A stretch of 28,633 bases of DNA from Pseudomonadota bacterium (GCA_021805725.1 JAJZEH010000096.1:1-28633); one strand, 5' to 3'. Positions 8,486-17,608 are shown, counted from the first letter of the stretch. A program made the numbers and translations. The notes: generated by a model not told the origin, from the letters alone.

Positions 8486-9239
8486 CGGTATGCCCCACCC
8501 TGGCCTGGATCACTTTTTCAAGACCGATCTCGCCGACCTGGTGCAGGTCGAAGGTGCGCCACCCGATGGGTATCTCATAGCCGTGCGCCTTGATCAGAAT
8601 CGCGCCCACCGGACAAATGTGCGCTGCCAGGTCGTCGATTTCAAGATCGCTGTCAGCCAACTTTCCGCTGGGCGAATTCACGATCAAGCGTGCAGTGATG
8701 CCGCGCCCGGCAACAGCAAACACGTTCTTGCCGTCCACTTCACGGCTGGCACGCACGCACAACTCGCAGAGTATGCAGCGGTCGCGATCCAGCATCACGG
8801 TCGAATGCGAGGCATCCACTTCGCGGCGCTGAAAGAACTGAGGAAAATGCCCCCCCAGCATACCGAGATGATAGGCCATTGCCTGCAGTGTGCAGTTGCC
8901 GGTCTTTTCGCAGGATGGGCACAGATGATTGCCTTCGATAAACAACATTTGCGTGAGGGTCCTGCGCGCTTCATTCAGCGCAGGCGTGTTATTGCTGACC
9001 TGTTGACCGGCTACGGCGGGGGTCGTGCAGGACGATGCCCGCCCGCTGCCGATATCGACCATGCACAGTTTGCAACTGCCGTGCGGCGTGAGTCCGGGGT
9101 GATGACACAGATGGGGAATATAGACACCGGCAGCCAGTGCCGCATCCATGAGGGTCTGTCCGTCCTTGAACGGAATTTCGATGCCGTCCATCGTGAAGGT
9201 ATTCGGGCTGAACTCTGGTTGGTTTGCACCGGCGCTCAT
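8478..9239 (-). CDS. hoxU: NAD-reducing hydrogenase diaphorase subunit with Fe-S clusters
   Basis: The 253-residue electron-relay subunit is related to the N-terminal part of complex I NuoG. A [2Fe-2S] site is given by Cys45, Cys56, Cys59 and Cys71. The NuoG-type His/Cys cluster is seen in NHLCPSCEKTGNC (His105, Cys107, Cys110, Cys116). A further [4Fe-4S] site is formed by CILCELC (Cys155, Cys158, Cys161) and HICP (Cys209). GGGAGA lies just upstream of the ATG. The gene starts 12 bp after hoxF and overlaps hoxY. It carries electrons between the FMN of HoxF and the small subunit HoxY. Confidence 0.95.
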   Translation of the reverse strand: MSAGANQPEFSPNTFTMDGIEIPFKDGQTLMDAALAAGVYIPHLCHHPGLTPHGSCKLCMVDIGSGRASSCTTPAVAGQQVSNNTPALNEARRTLTQMLFIEGNHLCPSCEKTGNCTLQAMAYHLGMLGGHFPQFFQRREVDASHSTVMLDRDRCILCELCVRASREVDGKNVFAVAGRGITARLIVNSPSGKLADSDLEIDDLAAHICPVGAILIKAHGYEIPIGWRTFDLHQVGEIGLEKVIQARVGHTDD

Positions 9240-9251
9240 GTCATTCTCCCG

Positions 9252-11048
9252 CTAGTCCAGGTGGGCGGCCGCGTCATCGCGATGCGTGATCCGTCGAGCC
9301 TCTTCCAGCGCCGCGTCCAGATCGAAGCAGGGTTCATGACTGTCCTGCGCCAGACGCTGCTCGAATACATGCGGAAAGCGATGCAAACAGTCCAGAATGG
9401 GATTTGCAGCCGTTTGCCCCAATCCGCAATGCGAACGGTGTTTGACCAGGATGCCCAGACGTTTCATTTCATCCACGTCATATTGCGTGCCATGACCGTT
9501 GGCGATCCTGTCGAGTCCGTTTTTGAGCAGCGTCGTGCCCACCCGGCAAGGCGTACAGAAGCCACAACTTTCATGGGCGAAAAAGTGGGCAAAGTTCACG
9601 ATCATGGCCAGCAGGTCGCGCTCGTGGCCAAACACCATGAACGAACCACCGGTGGGCAAATCCTCGAAGCCCAGCGTGCGATGGAATTCCGCGCTGCCAA
9701 TCAGCGTTCCGGAAGGACCGCCGATCTGCACTGCCTGAACATCCCTCGCGCCGCAATCGTCCAGTACCTGTCGTATGGTCACACCGAAAGGATATTCGTA
9801 AATCCCGGGGGCAGAACAGTCGCCGCTCACACTCAGAATCTTGCTGCCCGTCGATTTTTCCGTGCCCACCGCCCTGAACCATGCACTGCTGTGCAGAGAA
9901 ATATGAGCGGCAGCGGCAAACGTTTCGACGTTGTTGACAACGGTGGGCTGACCGAGATAGCCGTGGGTCACCGGAAAGGGTGGACGATTGCGCGGTACGC
10001 CGCGCTTTCCTTCCAATGATTCGATCAGCGCGGATTCTTCACCACAAATGTAGGCACCTGCCCCAACGACGATCTCGATGTCGAAATCGAACCCGTGCTG
10101 ACCAAGAATATGGTTACCCAGCAAGCCCACTTCCCGCCTGTGCATCAGCATGGTTTGCAATTGCGGCAGCAGATAGCGATACTCGCCACGCAGATAGAGA
10201 AATCCCTGTTTTGCGCCAATCACGGCAGCACATAGGGTCATTCCCTCGAACACCTCATCGGCGTGGCTATGCAACAGCACACGATCCTTGAACGTGCCGG
10301 GCTCCCCTTCATCGGCGTTGCAAAGCACGTAATGCGCCGTCCCCTGCGCCTCACGGCAAAGCGTCCACTTGATGCCGGCGCTGAATCCTGCGCCACCCCG
10401 CCCGCGCAGCCCTGACCGGGTGATTTCGGCAAGGGTGGCATCAAAGCCACGGACCAAAGCCGCGCGAATACCAGCACCTGCAGCAAAGCCATTTTTGAGC
10501 AACAATCCCGCACGGCGGATATTGTCCTCAACACGAAACCATTCGGCAGGCCAGTCCGAAAGCGCAACTTCCGTTTCAACCAGTTCAGCCACACGCATGA
10601 TCTTTACGGAATCCAGACGGGTGATCGGCATACCGTTGACCAGCAAGGCAGCACCGTGATCACACATGCCGATGCAGGATGTTTCATCCACGCTGACCAA
10701 CCCATCGGCACGCGTCTCACCAGAAACCACATGCAGGCGGTCACAGAGCACATGCAGCAGATTCTTGCCGTCCTGCCTGAACCCGCAACTGGGGCAATTG
10801 CTGAACAGGATGTGGTACTTTCCACGCGGTGTTTTGTAAAGAAACGAATAGAACTCGACCACAGACTCGACCTGGCCGACCGGCAGACCAAGATGTTCGG
10901 AAACTGCGCACACAGTCTGGTCGGAAAGGTGCAGAAGTTGTTGTTGGAGGATGCACAGAACCTCCAGCAAGTGCCTGGACTGAGCGCAGGCACCTGCAAC
11001 GGTTACATTCAAGGGCTCAGTGCGCTCTGTTCTGCCGACCGAATTCAT
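9252..11048 (-). CDS. hoxF: NAD-reducing hydrogenase diaphorase, NuoE-NuoF fusion
   Basis: A 598-residue protein that binds FMN and NAD(H). Residues 1-150 are a NuoE-like thioredoxin fold with Cys85, Cys88, Cys125 and Cys129. The rest is NuoF-like. It has RGRGGAG at 215-221 and CNADEGEPGTFKDR from 243 for NADH and FMN, GAGAYICGEESALIES from 330, and a [4Fe-4S] site in SCGFCTPC (Cys495, Cys498, Cys501) with Cys541. The fused layout and the length match HoxF of Ralstonia eutropha (about 600 residues), whereas cyanobacteria carry a separate hoxE. The start has AAGGTG upstream. It is the first hox gene and follows ppsA after 93 bp. Confidence 0.95.
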   Translation of the reverse strand: MNSVGRTERTEPLNVTVAGACAQSRHLLEVLCILQQQLLHLSDQTVCAVSEHLGLPVGQVESVVEFYSFLYKTPRGKYHILFSNCPSCGFRQDGKNLLHVLCDRLHVVSGETRADGLVSVDETSCIGMCDHGAALLVNGMPITRLDSVKIMRVAELVETEVALSDWPAEWFRVEDNIRRAGLLLKNGFAAGAGIRAALVRGFDATLAEITRSGLRGRGGAGFSAGIKWTLCREAQGTAHYVLCNADEGEPGTFKDRVLLHSHADEVFEGMTLCAAVIGAKQGFLYLRGEYRYLLPQLQTMLMHRREVGLLGNHILGQHGFDFDIEIVVGAGAYICGEESALIESLEGKRGVPRNRPPFPVTHGYLGQPTVVNNVETFAAAAHISLHSSAWFRAVGTEKSTGSKILSVSGDCSAPGIYEYPFGVTIRQVLDDCGARDVQAVQIGGPSGTLIGSAEFHRTLGFEDLPTGGSFMVFGHERDLLAMIVNFAHFFAHESCGFCTPCRVGTTLLKNGLDRIANGHGTQYDVDEMKRLGILVKHRSHCGLGQTAANPILDCLHRFPHVFEQRLAQDSHEPCFDLDAALEEARRITHRDDAAAHLD

Positions 11049-11141
11049 GGCTGGTTCACCTTACCGTTCCCACCTCTGAAATTTCAACGAACCTCTCCTT
11101 CCACGGTGTTGCGCTGCGCCTTTCCCGGAAAGCCGGCTCCG

Positions 11142-13571
11142 CTATCCGGGATTGCGTGACAGGCGCTGTTCCACCTCCAGTACAAGCCGGGTGGTGGTGA
11201 GTACCGTATCCGGATTGAGGCTCATGGAGTCGATGCCCAGTTCCACCAGATATTCGGCCATCTCGGGATAATCCGACGGTGCCTGTCCGCACAAACCGGA
11301 ATGGCGGCCGTTACGCCTTGCCCCTTCCACCGCCAGGCGGATCATCTCTTTCACGCCGGGATCGCGCTCATCAAAATCGAAGGCCACGATCTCGGAATCG
11401 CGGTCTACCCCCAGGGTCAACTGGGTCAGATCATTGGAGCCGATAGAAAAACCGTCGAACAGTTTTGCGAAGGCGTCGATCAGGATGACGTTGTTGGGGA
11501 TCTCGCACATGACGTAAACCTCCAGTCCGTTATCACCGCGCCTGAGGCCATGCGCAGCCATCGCTTCCAGGACCTTTTCGCCCTCTTGCACGCGACGGCA
11601 AAAAGGAATCATCAACTTGACGTTGGTCAGTCCCATCTCATCACGTACCCGTTTCATCGCCGCGCACTCCAGCGCAAATCCTGCGGCGTAAGCGGGATGT
11701 GTATAACGGGAAGCACCGCGAAAACCGATCATCGGGTTCCCCTCCTCCGGCTCAAAAAATGTTCCGCCCAGCAGGGTGGCGTATTCATTGCTCTTGAAGT
11801 CGCTCATACGCACCACGCAGGGTTTGGGGTACACTGCCGCAGCAATCGTGGCGACGCCTTCGGCCAGTGTCTTGACGAAGAAATCCACCGGGTTTTCAAA
11901 AGCGGCACTCAGCGCGGCGATCTTCGCGCGCGTTGCGGCATCCACCTTTTCAGGACAGTTGATCGCCATTGGATGAACTTTGATGTATTCATTGATAATG
12001 AATTCCATACGCGCCAGTCCGATGCCATCCACAGGCAACGAAGCCAGACTGAAGGCCTGGTCCGGATTACCCAAATTCATCATGATCCTGGTCCTGGGGT
12101 GTCCCAACTGGCTGAGATCCGTCTGCTGAACGTCAAAACCCAGCAGGCCGTCATAAACATTCCCGGTTTCGCCTTCGGCGCAACTGATGGTGATCTCCTG
12201 GCCGTTTCGGATTGCCTCCGTCGTGCTTTCGGTTCCCACGATGGCGGGAATACCCAGTTCGCGTGACACAATGGCGGCGTGGCAGGTACGGCCCCCCCGG
12301 TTCGTCACGATCGCAGCGGCAGTCTTCATCACAGGTTCCCAATCCGGTGTCGTGGTATCGGCAACCAGCACTTCTCCCGGTTGAAAATCACTCAGGTGTT
12401 TGACGTCATGGATGACACGCGCCTTCCCGGCACCAATCTTGGTACCGACAGCCCTGCCCCGGAGGAGGACAGTCGACCTTTCCCTGAGATGGTAAATCTC
12501 CAGGACGGTGCCTTTCTTTTGTGAGGACACTGTTTCCGGTCGCGCCTGCACCAGATACAGCAGCCCATCCAGTCCGTCTTTGGCCCACTCCATGTCCATG
12601 GGCTTGTACTGACCGGCTTTCCTGGAATAGTGGTTTTCAACCTTGATGGCATAGTCGGTCAGCACCATGACATCCGAATCGGTGATGCAATAGTGGTTCC
12701 TTTCTTCGCTGCTGGTATCGATATTCCTGGTGTATTCCACCGCGATATTGCCGGTATTGAGGATATCGGTGAAAATCATCTTCTTTTCCTTGCTGCCCAG
12801 GCGGCGTTTCAGAACGGCGCGGTATCCCTTGATGAAGCCGGGTTTATGCGCATAAAAACTATCCGGGTCGATCGTTCCCTGGACGACATTTTCACCAAGC
12901 CCCAGAGCGGCATTGATGAAGACCACATCCCTGAATCCCGTTTCCGTGTCCAGTGAAAACATCACACCGCTGGCGCCGATGTCACTGCGCACCATTTTCA
13001 TGACCACCACAGAGAGGTGGACCTTGTAGTAGTCAAACCCATTGTCGTATTTGTAATGGATGGAACGGTCGGTAAAGTTGGACGCCAGGCAGCGTTTATA
13101 GGCGTCAAGCAGCGCAGCGTCACTGGCGATGTTGAGATAGGTGTCATTCTGTCCTGCAAAAGAGGCCTCCGGCGAATCCTCGGCGGTGGCAGAAGAACGT
13201 ACCGCAAGGGAGATCTTGTCCCCATACTCGCGTTTGAGCTGGGCATAGCCCTGTAAAATGGCCGCCTTTAAATCATCAGGAATCTGACAGCCGTAGACAA
13301 TCGCCCGGGCTTTTTCTCCACGAGCCTGTAAATCTCTGACGTCATCAGGATCGAGCCCGTCGAGAGCCGCATGCAGCAACCGCCATGCGTTGTTGTATTC
13401 CAGCACATAGGCATAGGCCTCGGCGGTCACTGCAAATCCGTTGGGGACGCGCACACCCTCGGCCGTCAGGTTCCGGTACATTTCCCCCAGCGAGGCATTC
13501 TTTCCGCCGACCAGAGGTACATCGTCGAGGCCAATCTCGTTGAACCAGCGGATGTGCGAGACCTTGTTCAT
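11142..13571 (-). CDS. ppsA: phosphoenolpyruvate synthase
   Basis: A 809-residue enzyme that makes PEP from pyruvate with ATP giving AMP and phosphate. The N-terminal ATP-grasp domain starts with GLDDVPLVGGKNASLGEM. The phospho-histidine domain has GGRTCHAAIVSRELGIPA. The C-terminal PEP-binding domain ends with LCGQAPSDYPEMAEYLVELG and SLNPD. I chose the ATG at 13571, preceded by AAGGGG at good spacing; an in-frame TTG at 13589 lies upstream of that site. Its place between a phosphotransacetylase-type gene and the hydrogenase/POR genes suggests a role in moving pyruvate made by POR towards sugar synthesis, or in a pyruvate/PEP switch. That role is inferred. Confidence 0.95.
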   Translation of the reverse strand: MNKVSHIRWFNEIGLDDVPLVGGKNASLGEMYRNLTAEGVRVPNGFAVTAEAYAYVLEYNNAWRLLHAALDGLDPDDVRDLQARGEKARAIVYGCQIPDDLKAAILQGYAQLKREYGDKISLAVRSSATAEDSPEASFAGQNDTYLNIASDAALLDAYKRCLASNFTDRSIHYKYDNGFDYYKVHLSVVVMKMVRSDIGASGVMFSLDTETGFRDVVFINAALGLGENVVQGTIDPDSFYAHKPGFIKGYRAVLKRRLGSKEKKMIFTDILNTGNIAVEYTRNIDTSSEERNHYCITDSDVMVLTDYAIKVENHYSRKAGQYKPMDMEWAKDGLDGLLYLVQARPETVSSQKKGTVLEIYHLRERSTVLLRGRAVGTKIGAGKARVIHDVKHLSDFQPGEVLVADTTTPDWEPVMKTAAAIVTNRGGRTCHAAIVSRELGIPAIVGTESTTEAIRNGQEITISCAEGETGNVYDGLLGFDVQQTDLSQLGHPRTRIMMNLGNPDQAFSLASLPVDGIGLARMEFIINEYIKVHPMAINCPEKVDAATRAKIAALSAAFENPVDFFVKTLAEGVATIAAAVYPKPCVVRMSDFKSNEYATLLGGTFFEPEEGNPMIGFRGASRYTHPAYAAGFALECAAMKRVRDEMGLTNVKLMIPFCRRVQEGEKVLEAMAAHGLRRGDNGLEVYVMCEIPNNVILIDAFAKLFDGFSIGSNDLTQLTLGVDRDSEIVAFDFDERDPGVKEMIRLAVEGARRNGRHSGLCGQAPSDYPEMAEYLVELGIDSMSLNPDTVLTTTRLVLEVEQRLSRNPG

Positions 13572-13631
13572 GTCATGCCCCTTATGCAATAGGAATATGT
13601 TTGACAGACGATGTGAGGCGTTCGTCGGCAG

Positions 13632-14600
13632 TCATGATTCATCTCCCGTATCAGGTATGCCCGTGACCGATACACCTTCACCGTCCCAATGCTGATGCAA
13701 CAACACGGCAATGGCGGAGGAGATCAGACGGGCAGCGGGGGGATCAGAACGAGAGGTAAGCATCAACGGTACTCTGGCGCCGATGACGACACCTGCCAGG
13801 GTTGCACCGGCAAGGTATTCCAGATTCTTGGCAAGAATGTTGCCGGCATCCAGATCTGGCGCCAGCAGGATGTCCGCCTCGCCCGCCACGGTACTGTTGA
13901 TCTGCTTGACCATGCTGGCATCGTGCGAAATGGCGTTGTCGAAAGCCAGCGGGCCGTCCACCTCGGCATGGGTGATCTGGCCGCGCTGGGCCATCTTGCT
14001 GAGGCAGGCGGCGTCCAGAGTAGACGGAATGCTCGGCTTGACCAGTTCGATCGCCGACAAGGCCGCGACTTTTGGCCTGTCCACACCCAGGATACGTGCC
14101 AGATCGATGGCGTTTTGCAGAATCTCCGCCTTGGTGGCAAGATCCGGCGCGATGTTGATGGCGGCATCGGTGATGAACAGCAGTTTGTGGTAACTGGGTA
14201 AATCTGCCACGAAGACATGACTGATGCGCCGCGCCGTGCGCAACTGACGCAATACTGGCCTCATCAGTTCGTCGGTGTGTATCCAGCCTTTCACCAGGGC
14301 TTCAGCCTTGCCCTCCAGCACCCGTTGCACGCCCGCCTCGGCCGCTTCCAGAGCCGACGCCATATGGACGATGGGAAAACGATCGCTGGGACACCCCAGT
14401 TGCCGGCACACGATTTCGATCTGTGCCCGCGGTCCCAGCAGTACCGGCTCGATCAAACCGTGATCGCTGGCTTCCACCACCCCGGCCAATACATGTGCTT
14501 CCTGCGCATTCGCCACCGCCACCCGCAGGGGAGGATGGCTGCTTGCCTGGGCAAGAATCGCGGCAAAGCGGGGTGACAACAGGGGTGTCGTTTCGTTCAT
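13632..14600 (-). CDS. phosphate acetyl/butyryltransferase family protein
   Basis: A 322-residue protein of the PTA/PTB family, which exchanges acyl groups between CoA and phosphate. Family features include VKGWIHTDELMRPVLR, HVFVADLPSYHKLLFITDAAIN, and VDGPLAFDNAIS with the following DILLAPDLDAGNILAKNLEYL. The size fits the short, single-domain enzymes and not the long E. coli Pta. Several such proteins in proteobacteria act on acetyl-CoA, but a butyryl or other short acyl substrate cannot be excluded, so I give no symbol. GGAGGGAG precedes the ATG. It is the first gene of the long minus-strand block. No acetate kinase is in the window. Confidence 0.88.
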   Translation of the reverse strand: MNETTPLLSPRFAAILAQASSHPPLRVAVANAQEAHVLAGVVEASDHGLIEPVLLGPRAQIEIVCRQLGCPSDRFPIVHMASALEAAEAGVQRVLEGKAEALVKGWIHTDELMRPVLRQLRTARRISHVFVADLPSYHKLLFITDAAINIAPDLATKAEILQNAIDLARILGVDRPKVAALSAIELVKPSIPSTLDAACLSKMAQRGQITHAEVDGPLAFDNAISHDASMVKQINSTVAGEADILLAPDLDAGNILAKNLEYLAGATLAGVVIGARVPLMLTSRSDPPAARLISSAIAVLLHQHWDGEGVSVTGIPDTGDES

Positions 14601-14701
14601 GGCGCTCCCTCCGGCGTGATGTGCGCGGACATTGTTTCGAATGCCTTCCCGACGTCTGCAATTCCGAGGGGTCCCGACTCACCCCCTGCATATTGCGTCG
14701 C

Positions 14702-14715
14702 CTGACTGGAGTCAG
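14702..14715. promoter_or_regulatory. 14-bp dyad between the divergent pta-like and hypC genes
   Basis: CTGACT-GG-AGTCAG is an inverted repeat with perfect 6-bp arms. On the minus strand it directly follows a possible promoter for the metabolic block (TTGGTT, 18 bp, TAATAG; about 14716-14745), so a protein bound here would sit near the start of transcription. Its role as an operator is inferred. Confidence 0.4.
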
Positions 14716-14768
14716 CCTATTACTTTTATCCGGGAATTTCAACCAACCGATTTATCCAACCATAAAAT

Positions 14769-14797
14769 CAAACAGATTCTCCACTCGGTACTATACT
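14769..14797 (+). promoter_or_regulatory. candidate sigma70 promoter of hypCD
   Basis: A good -10 element TATACT (14792-14797) lies 17 bp after a weak -35 element CAAACA (14769-14774). Transcription would begin about 20 bases before the hypC ATG. No sigma54-type -24/-12 element was seen here. Confidence 0.4.
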
Positions 14798-14825
14798 GAG
14801 AAACCTTCATGATCCATCAATGGCC

Positions 14826-15068
14826 ATGTGTCTTGGTATTCCCATGCAAATCGTCGCAATCGACGGCTACAACGCGCGCTGCACCGCCAGGGGGGTGATG
14901 CGCGAGGTCAGCCTGTTCATGCTACAGGATGAACCAATCGTTGTGAATGATTTCGTGATGGTGCATGTGGGTTACGCATTACAGAAAATGACAGAGCAGG
15001 AAGCGCGTTCGACCTGGGAGTTGCTCGATGAAGTGTCGGTCTGTGATCCAGACCAGCACAGTGCTTGA
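14826..15068 (+). CDS. hypC: hydrogenase maturation chaperone HypC
   Basis: An 80-residue protein starting MCLGIPMQIV. Family members need Cys as the second residue to carry the Fe(CN)2CO group, so I take the ATG at 14826 and not the in-frame ATG at 14820, which would give MAMCLG. The HVGYALQKM stretch in the middle also fits HypC/HupF. HypC works with HypD in assembling the iron part of the NiFe site and then docks on the HoxH precursor. The ribosome site is weak. hypD follows after 15 bp. Confidence 0.93.
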   Translation: MCLGIPMQIVAIDGYNARCTARGVMREVSLFMLQDEPIVVNDFVMVHVGYALQKMTEQEARSTWELLDEVSVCDPDQHSA

Positions 15069-15083
15069 GGTCTGACCATCATT

Positions 15084-16193
15084 TTGAGCGCAAGGGACTG
15101 GCTGGAAAATATCCGCGCCTTGCCGCTGGCCGGCCGCGTGCGCATCATGAATGTGTGCGGTGGCCACGAGCGTTCGATCACGATGGCGGGCCTGCGCGGC
15201 GCTTTGCCGCAGAATGTCGAACTGATCCCCGGCCCCGGCTGTCCGGTGTGCGTGTGTCCTGAAGAGGATGTATCCCATGCCATTCAACTGGCGTTGCACG
15301 CAGGCGTGATTCTGGTTGCATTCGGCGACATGCTGCGCGTGCCGGTGAATGGGCCAAAATCCGAGCCGCGCTCACTGGAGCAGGCCAAGGCCGCTGGCGC
15401 CGACATAAGGCCGGTGTCCAGCCCGCAGGAGGCGGTGAAAATCGCCAGAGAAAATCCGCAGTGGCCAGTGGTATTCTTTGTCGCCGGTTTCGAAACCACC
15501 ACCGCACCGGTGGCGGCGATGCTGATCGAAGGCATTCCTGACAATCTATTTTTGTTGCTGTCGTGCCGCCTTACCTGGCCTGCGGTCGCGATGCTGCTCG
15601 ACTCGGGAAAGCCCGGTTTCGACGCGCTGGTCGCGCCCGGCCATGTCGCTACGGTGATGGGGCCGGAGGAATGGGCCTTCGTCGTGGAGCAGCATGCCAT
15701 TCCCACGGCGATCGCCGGATTCACCCCCGTATCGCTGCTGGCGGCGATGTATTCAGTATTGCGCCAACTGATCGAAAAAAAATTCTTTCTGGACAACTGT
15801 TATCCCGAGGTGGTGCGTCCCGGCGGAAACGCAACAGCACGGGCACAACTCAAACAGGCGCTACAGGTCAGCGATGCGAACTGGCGCGGCATTGGGATCA
15901 TTCCGGCGTCAGGCTTTGCACTCGCAACGCGCTTCGAGCGACACGATGCGCGCAAAAAATTTGGCGCGTTTGAAACGGGAAGGCACAAGCGTGTCGGCGA
16001 AATGCCGCCAGGTTGCGATTGTGCGCGGGTGGTACTGGGAAAGATCTACCCGAATGAATGCAAACTTTTTGGCACTGCCTGCACCCCGCGCACACCGGTG
16101 GGGCCATGCATGGTGTCGGAGGAAGGCGCCTGCCGGATCTGGCGGTCGACGGGGGCGAGAGTGCCCCCGTCAGGGGTGAACGCGCGCAGTTGA
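15084..16193 (+). CDS. hypD: hydrogenase maturation protein HypD (non-ATG start)
   Basis: A 369-residue Fe-S scaffold on which the Fe(CN)2CO unit is built. N-terminal MNVCGGHERSI and GPGCPVCVCP, the central FFVAGFETTTAP, and the C-terminal cysteine series (PPGCDCARV, NECKLFGTAC, GPCMVSEEGACRIW) are all typical. There is no ATG at a sensible place. The frame opens with TTG at 15084, or ATT just before it, with GAGG at 15067-15070 overlapping the hypC stop. Translation is therefore probably coupled to hypC. It is convergent with hypB, whose stop lies 41 bp away. Confidence 0.92.
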   Translation: MSARDWLENIRALPLAGRVRIMNVCGGHERSITMAGLRGALPQNVELIPGPGCPVCVCPEEDVSHAIQLALHAGVILVAFGDMLRVPVNGPKSEPRSLEQAKAAGADIRPVSSPQEAVKIARENPQWPVVFFVAGFETTTAPVAAMLIEGIPDNLFLLLSCRLTWPAVAMLLDSGKPGFDALVAPGHVATVMGPEEWAFVVEQHAIPTAIAGFTPVSLLAAMYSVLRQLIEKKFFLDNCYPEVVRPGGNATARAQLKQALQVSDANWRGIGIIPASGFALATRFERHDARKKFGAFETGRHKRVGEMPPGCDCARVVLGKIYPNECKLFGTACTPRTPVGPCMVSEEGACRIWRSTGARVPPSGVNARS

Positions 16194-16234
16194 ATACGAG
16201 CAACAATCGGCAGAAAAATCTCAGGGTTTCCTTC

Positions 16235-17137
16235 TCACCCTATCGGTTGTCTCGCTGCTCCTGCATCATGACAACCGGCCTTGATCCATTCCAGCCACTC
16301 GCCCAAACCCTCACCACTGGTTGCGGAAACCCGGATTACCTGAATGTCCGGATTCACGCGACGCGCATTGGCCATGGCCAGGTCGGCGTCGAAATCAAGG
16401 TGGGGCAACAGGTCGCACTTGCTGAGCAGCATCAGGTCGGAGGCACGAAACATGTCGGGATATTTGAGCGGTTTATCCTCGCCCTCCGTCACCGAGAACA
16501 TCACCACTTTATGCGCTTCGCCCAGATCAAAACCCGCCGGGCAAACCAGATTCCCGACGTTCTCGATCAGCAACAGACTGTCGTTTTTCAGGGCCAGCCG
16601 TCCCATGGCCTGCCCCACCATGTGCGCATCCAGATGACAACCCTTGCCGGTATTGATCTGCAACGCCGGTGCGCCAGTGGCACGAATGCGCGCGGCATCG
16701 TTGTCGGTCTGCTGGTCGCCCTCGATAACGGCAAGGGGCTGCATTCCATTCAAGGCAGTGATGGTTTTGACCAGCAGCGTGGTTTTTCCAGATCCTGGAC
16801 TGGACACCAGATTGAGCGCAAAGATTCTTCGGGATGAAAAGTAGCGACGGTTCTCATCGGCATAATCGTTGTTCTTGGCGAGGATGTCGCGCTCGATTTT
16901 CACCATGCGTGCCTGGCTCATGCCGGGGGCATGCGTACCTGCCGGTCCGGCCCCGAAATCGAGGGTGTCAGGAAAAAGTGCGGGGTCGCGCACCGGTGCC
17001 CGTATCACACCCTCTTCAGGTGCTCGATAGCGCAGTTCCTTGCCGGGTTTGTGCTGTCGGGCGAAAGCATGGCCACCCCCTGGCATACGGCCTCCGACGA
17101 GTGTTTGACCCTTTCCGCATCCGCATGTCGTACACAT
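16235..17137 (-). CDS. hypB: hydrogenase nickel-incorporation GTPase HypB
   Basis: A 300-residue protein beginning [10 protein letters not shown] at 17137, the high-affinity nickel motif CxxCGC of HypB. A longer in-frame start lies inside hypA and is rejected. The GTPase core has the Walker A motif [24 protein letters not shown], and [20 protein letters not shown], then SKCDLLP. HypB hands nickel to the large subunit together with HypA. The start overlaps the hypA stop by one base (TGATG). A Gly/His-rich stretch after the nickel motif is short, so large-scale nickel storage is unlikely. Confidence 0.94.
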   Translation of the reverse strand: MCTTCGCGKGQTLVGGRMPGGGHAFARQHKPGKELRYRAPEEGVIRAPVRDPALFPDTLDFGAGPAGTHAPGMSQARMVKIERDILAKNNDYADENRRYFSSRRIFALNLVSSPGSGKTTLLVKTITALNGMQPLAVIEGDQQTDNDAARIRATGAPALQINTGKGCHLDAHMVGQAMGRLALKNDSLLLIENVGNLVCPAGFDLGEAHKVVMFSVTEGEDKPLKYPDMFRASDLMLLSKCDLLPHLDFDADLAMANARRVNPDIQVIRVSATSGEGLGEWLEWIKAGCHDAGAARQPIG

Positions 17138-17478
17138 CACTCCACCTCCAGTTCCCTGACTCTCATCTCGTCGCCGCCCGTCACTTCCATCCGGAAACTG
17201 CCGCAATCCGGGCAAGGTTCATAACGGGAGGTCACCACCCTGTTGCAGGCGCACTCCATGCACCAGCCAAGTCCGGCGGTCTCGATGATTTCCAGGCGCG
17301 CGTCCCGGGCAATACTGTCGCGCGCCACCACGTCGAAGCAGAAGCGCAGCGACTCTGTCTCCACGCCAGCCAACTGGCCGATCTCCAGCCACACCACCTT
17401 GACCCTTGCGTACCCCTCAGCCCGAGCCGTATCCTCGATGATCTGCAGCACGCTCTCTGCGATCGATATTTCATGCAT
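17137..17478 (-). CDS. hypA: hydrogenase nickel-incorporation protein HypA
   Basis: A 113-residue protein with the family's [10 protein letters not shown] start, in which His2 binds nickel. The zinc site is made of two CxxC pairs (WCMEC and CPDCG). It delivers nickel to HypB and the hydrogenase precursor. With hypB it forms a two-gene minus-strand unit set between plus-strand hypCD and hypFE. The promoter should lie in the 207 bp shared with hypF. Confidence 0.94.
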   Translation of the reverse strand: MHEISIAESVLQIIEDTARAEGYARVKVVWLEIGQLAGVETESLRFCFDVVARDSIARDARLEIIETAGLGWCMECACNRVVTSRYEPCPDCGSFRMEVTGGDEMRVRELEVE

Positions 17479-17526
17479 GGCAAGTCTCTCTCATGGCAAC
17501 TCATGTTGAACCCATAGGAAAAAATT

Positions 17527-17540
17527 GGCAACTCCTTGCC
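17527..17540. promoter_or_regulatory. GGCAA-CTCC-TTGCC dyad in the hypA-hypF divergent region
   Basis: A perfect 5-bp inverted repeat with a 4-bp centre, placed 49 bp before hypA. The spacing between GG and GC is one base short of a sigma54 promoter on the plus strand. On the minus strand GG-N10-GC spacing exists, but the -24 box is poor. It could be an operator; function unknown. Confidence 0.25.
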
Positions 17541-17602
17541 CCGCTCTGCCGTGCAAAACCCGTGTTCCTGCCGTTCGCACCAATCGTTGTGTCTGGAGCG
17601 GG

Positions 17603-17608
17603 TACAAT
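17603..17608 (+). promoter_or_regulatory. candidate -10 element for hypF
   Basis: TACAAT lies 78 bp before the hypF ATG in the hypA-hypF intergenic region. No good -35 box is visible at 16-18 bp, so this would be a weak or activated promoter. Confidence 0.25.

Noticed and set aside
8214..10019. A 601-codon open frame on the plus strand over hoxU and hoxF
   Set aside because: It lies opposite two clearly recognised genes with intact Fe-S and FMN motifs, has no family resemblance and no ribosome site. It is a shadow of GC-rich codon use.
14803..14822. An FNR box before hypC (TTCAT-N5-ATCAA)
   Set aside because: Only one half-site fits and the spacer is five bases, not four.
17525..17541. A sigma54 promoter for hypF or hypA
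   Set aside because: On the plus strand GG and GC are separated by nine bases, not ten. On the minus strand the spacing fits but the -24 box does not. It is kept only as a dyad.
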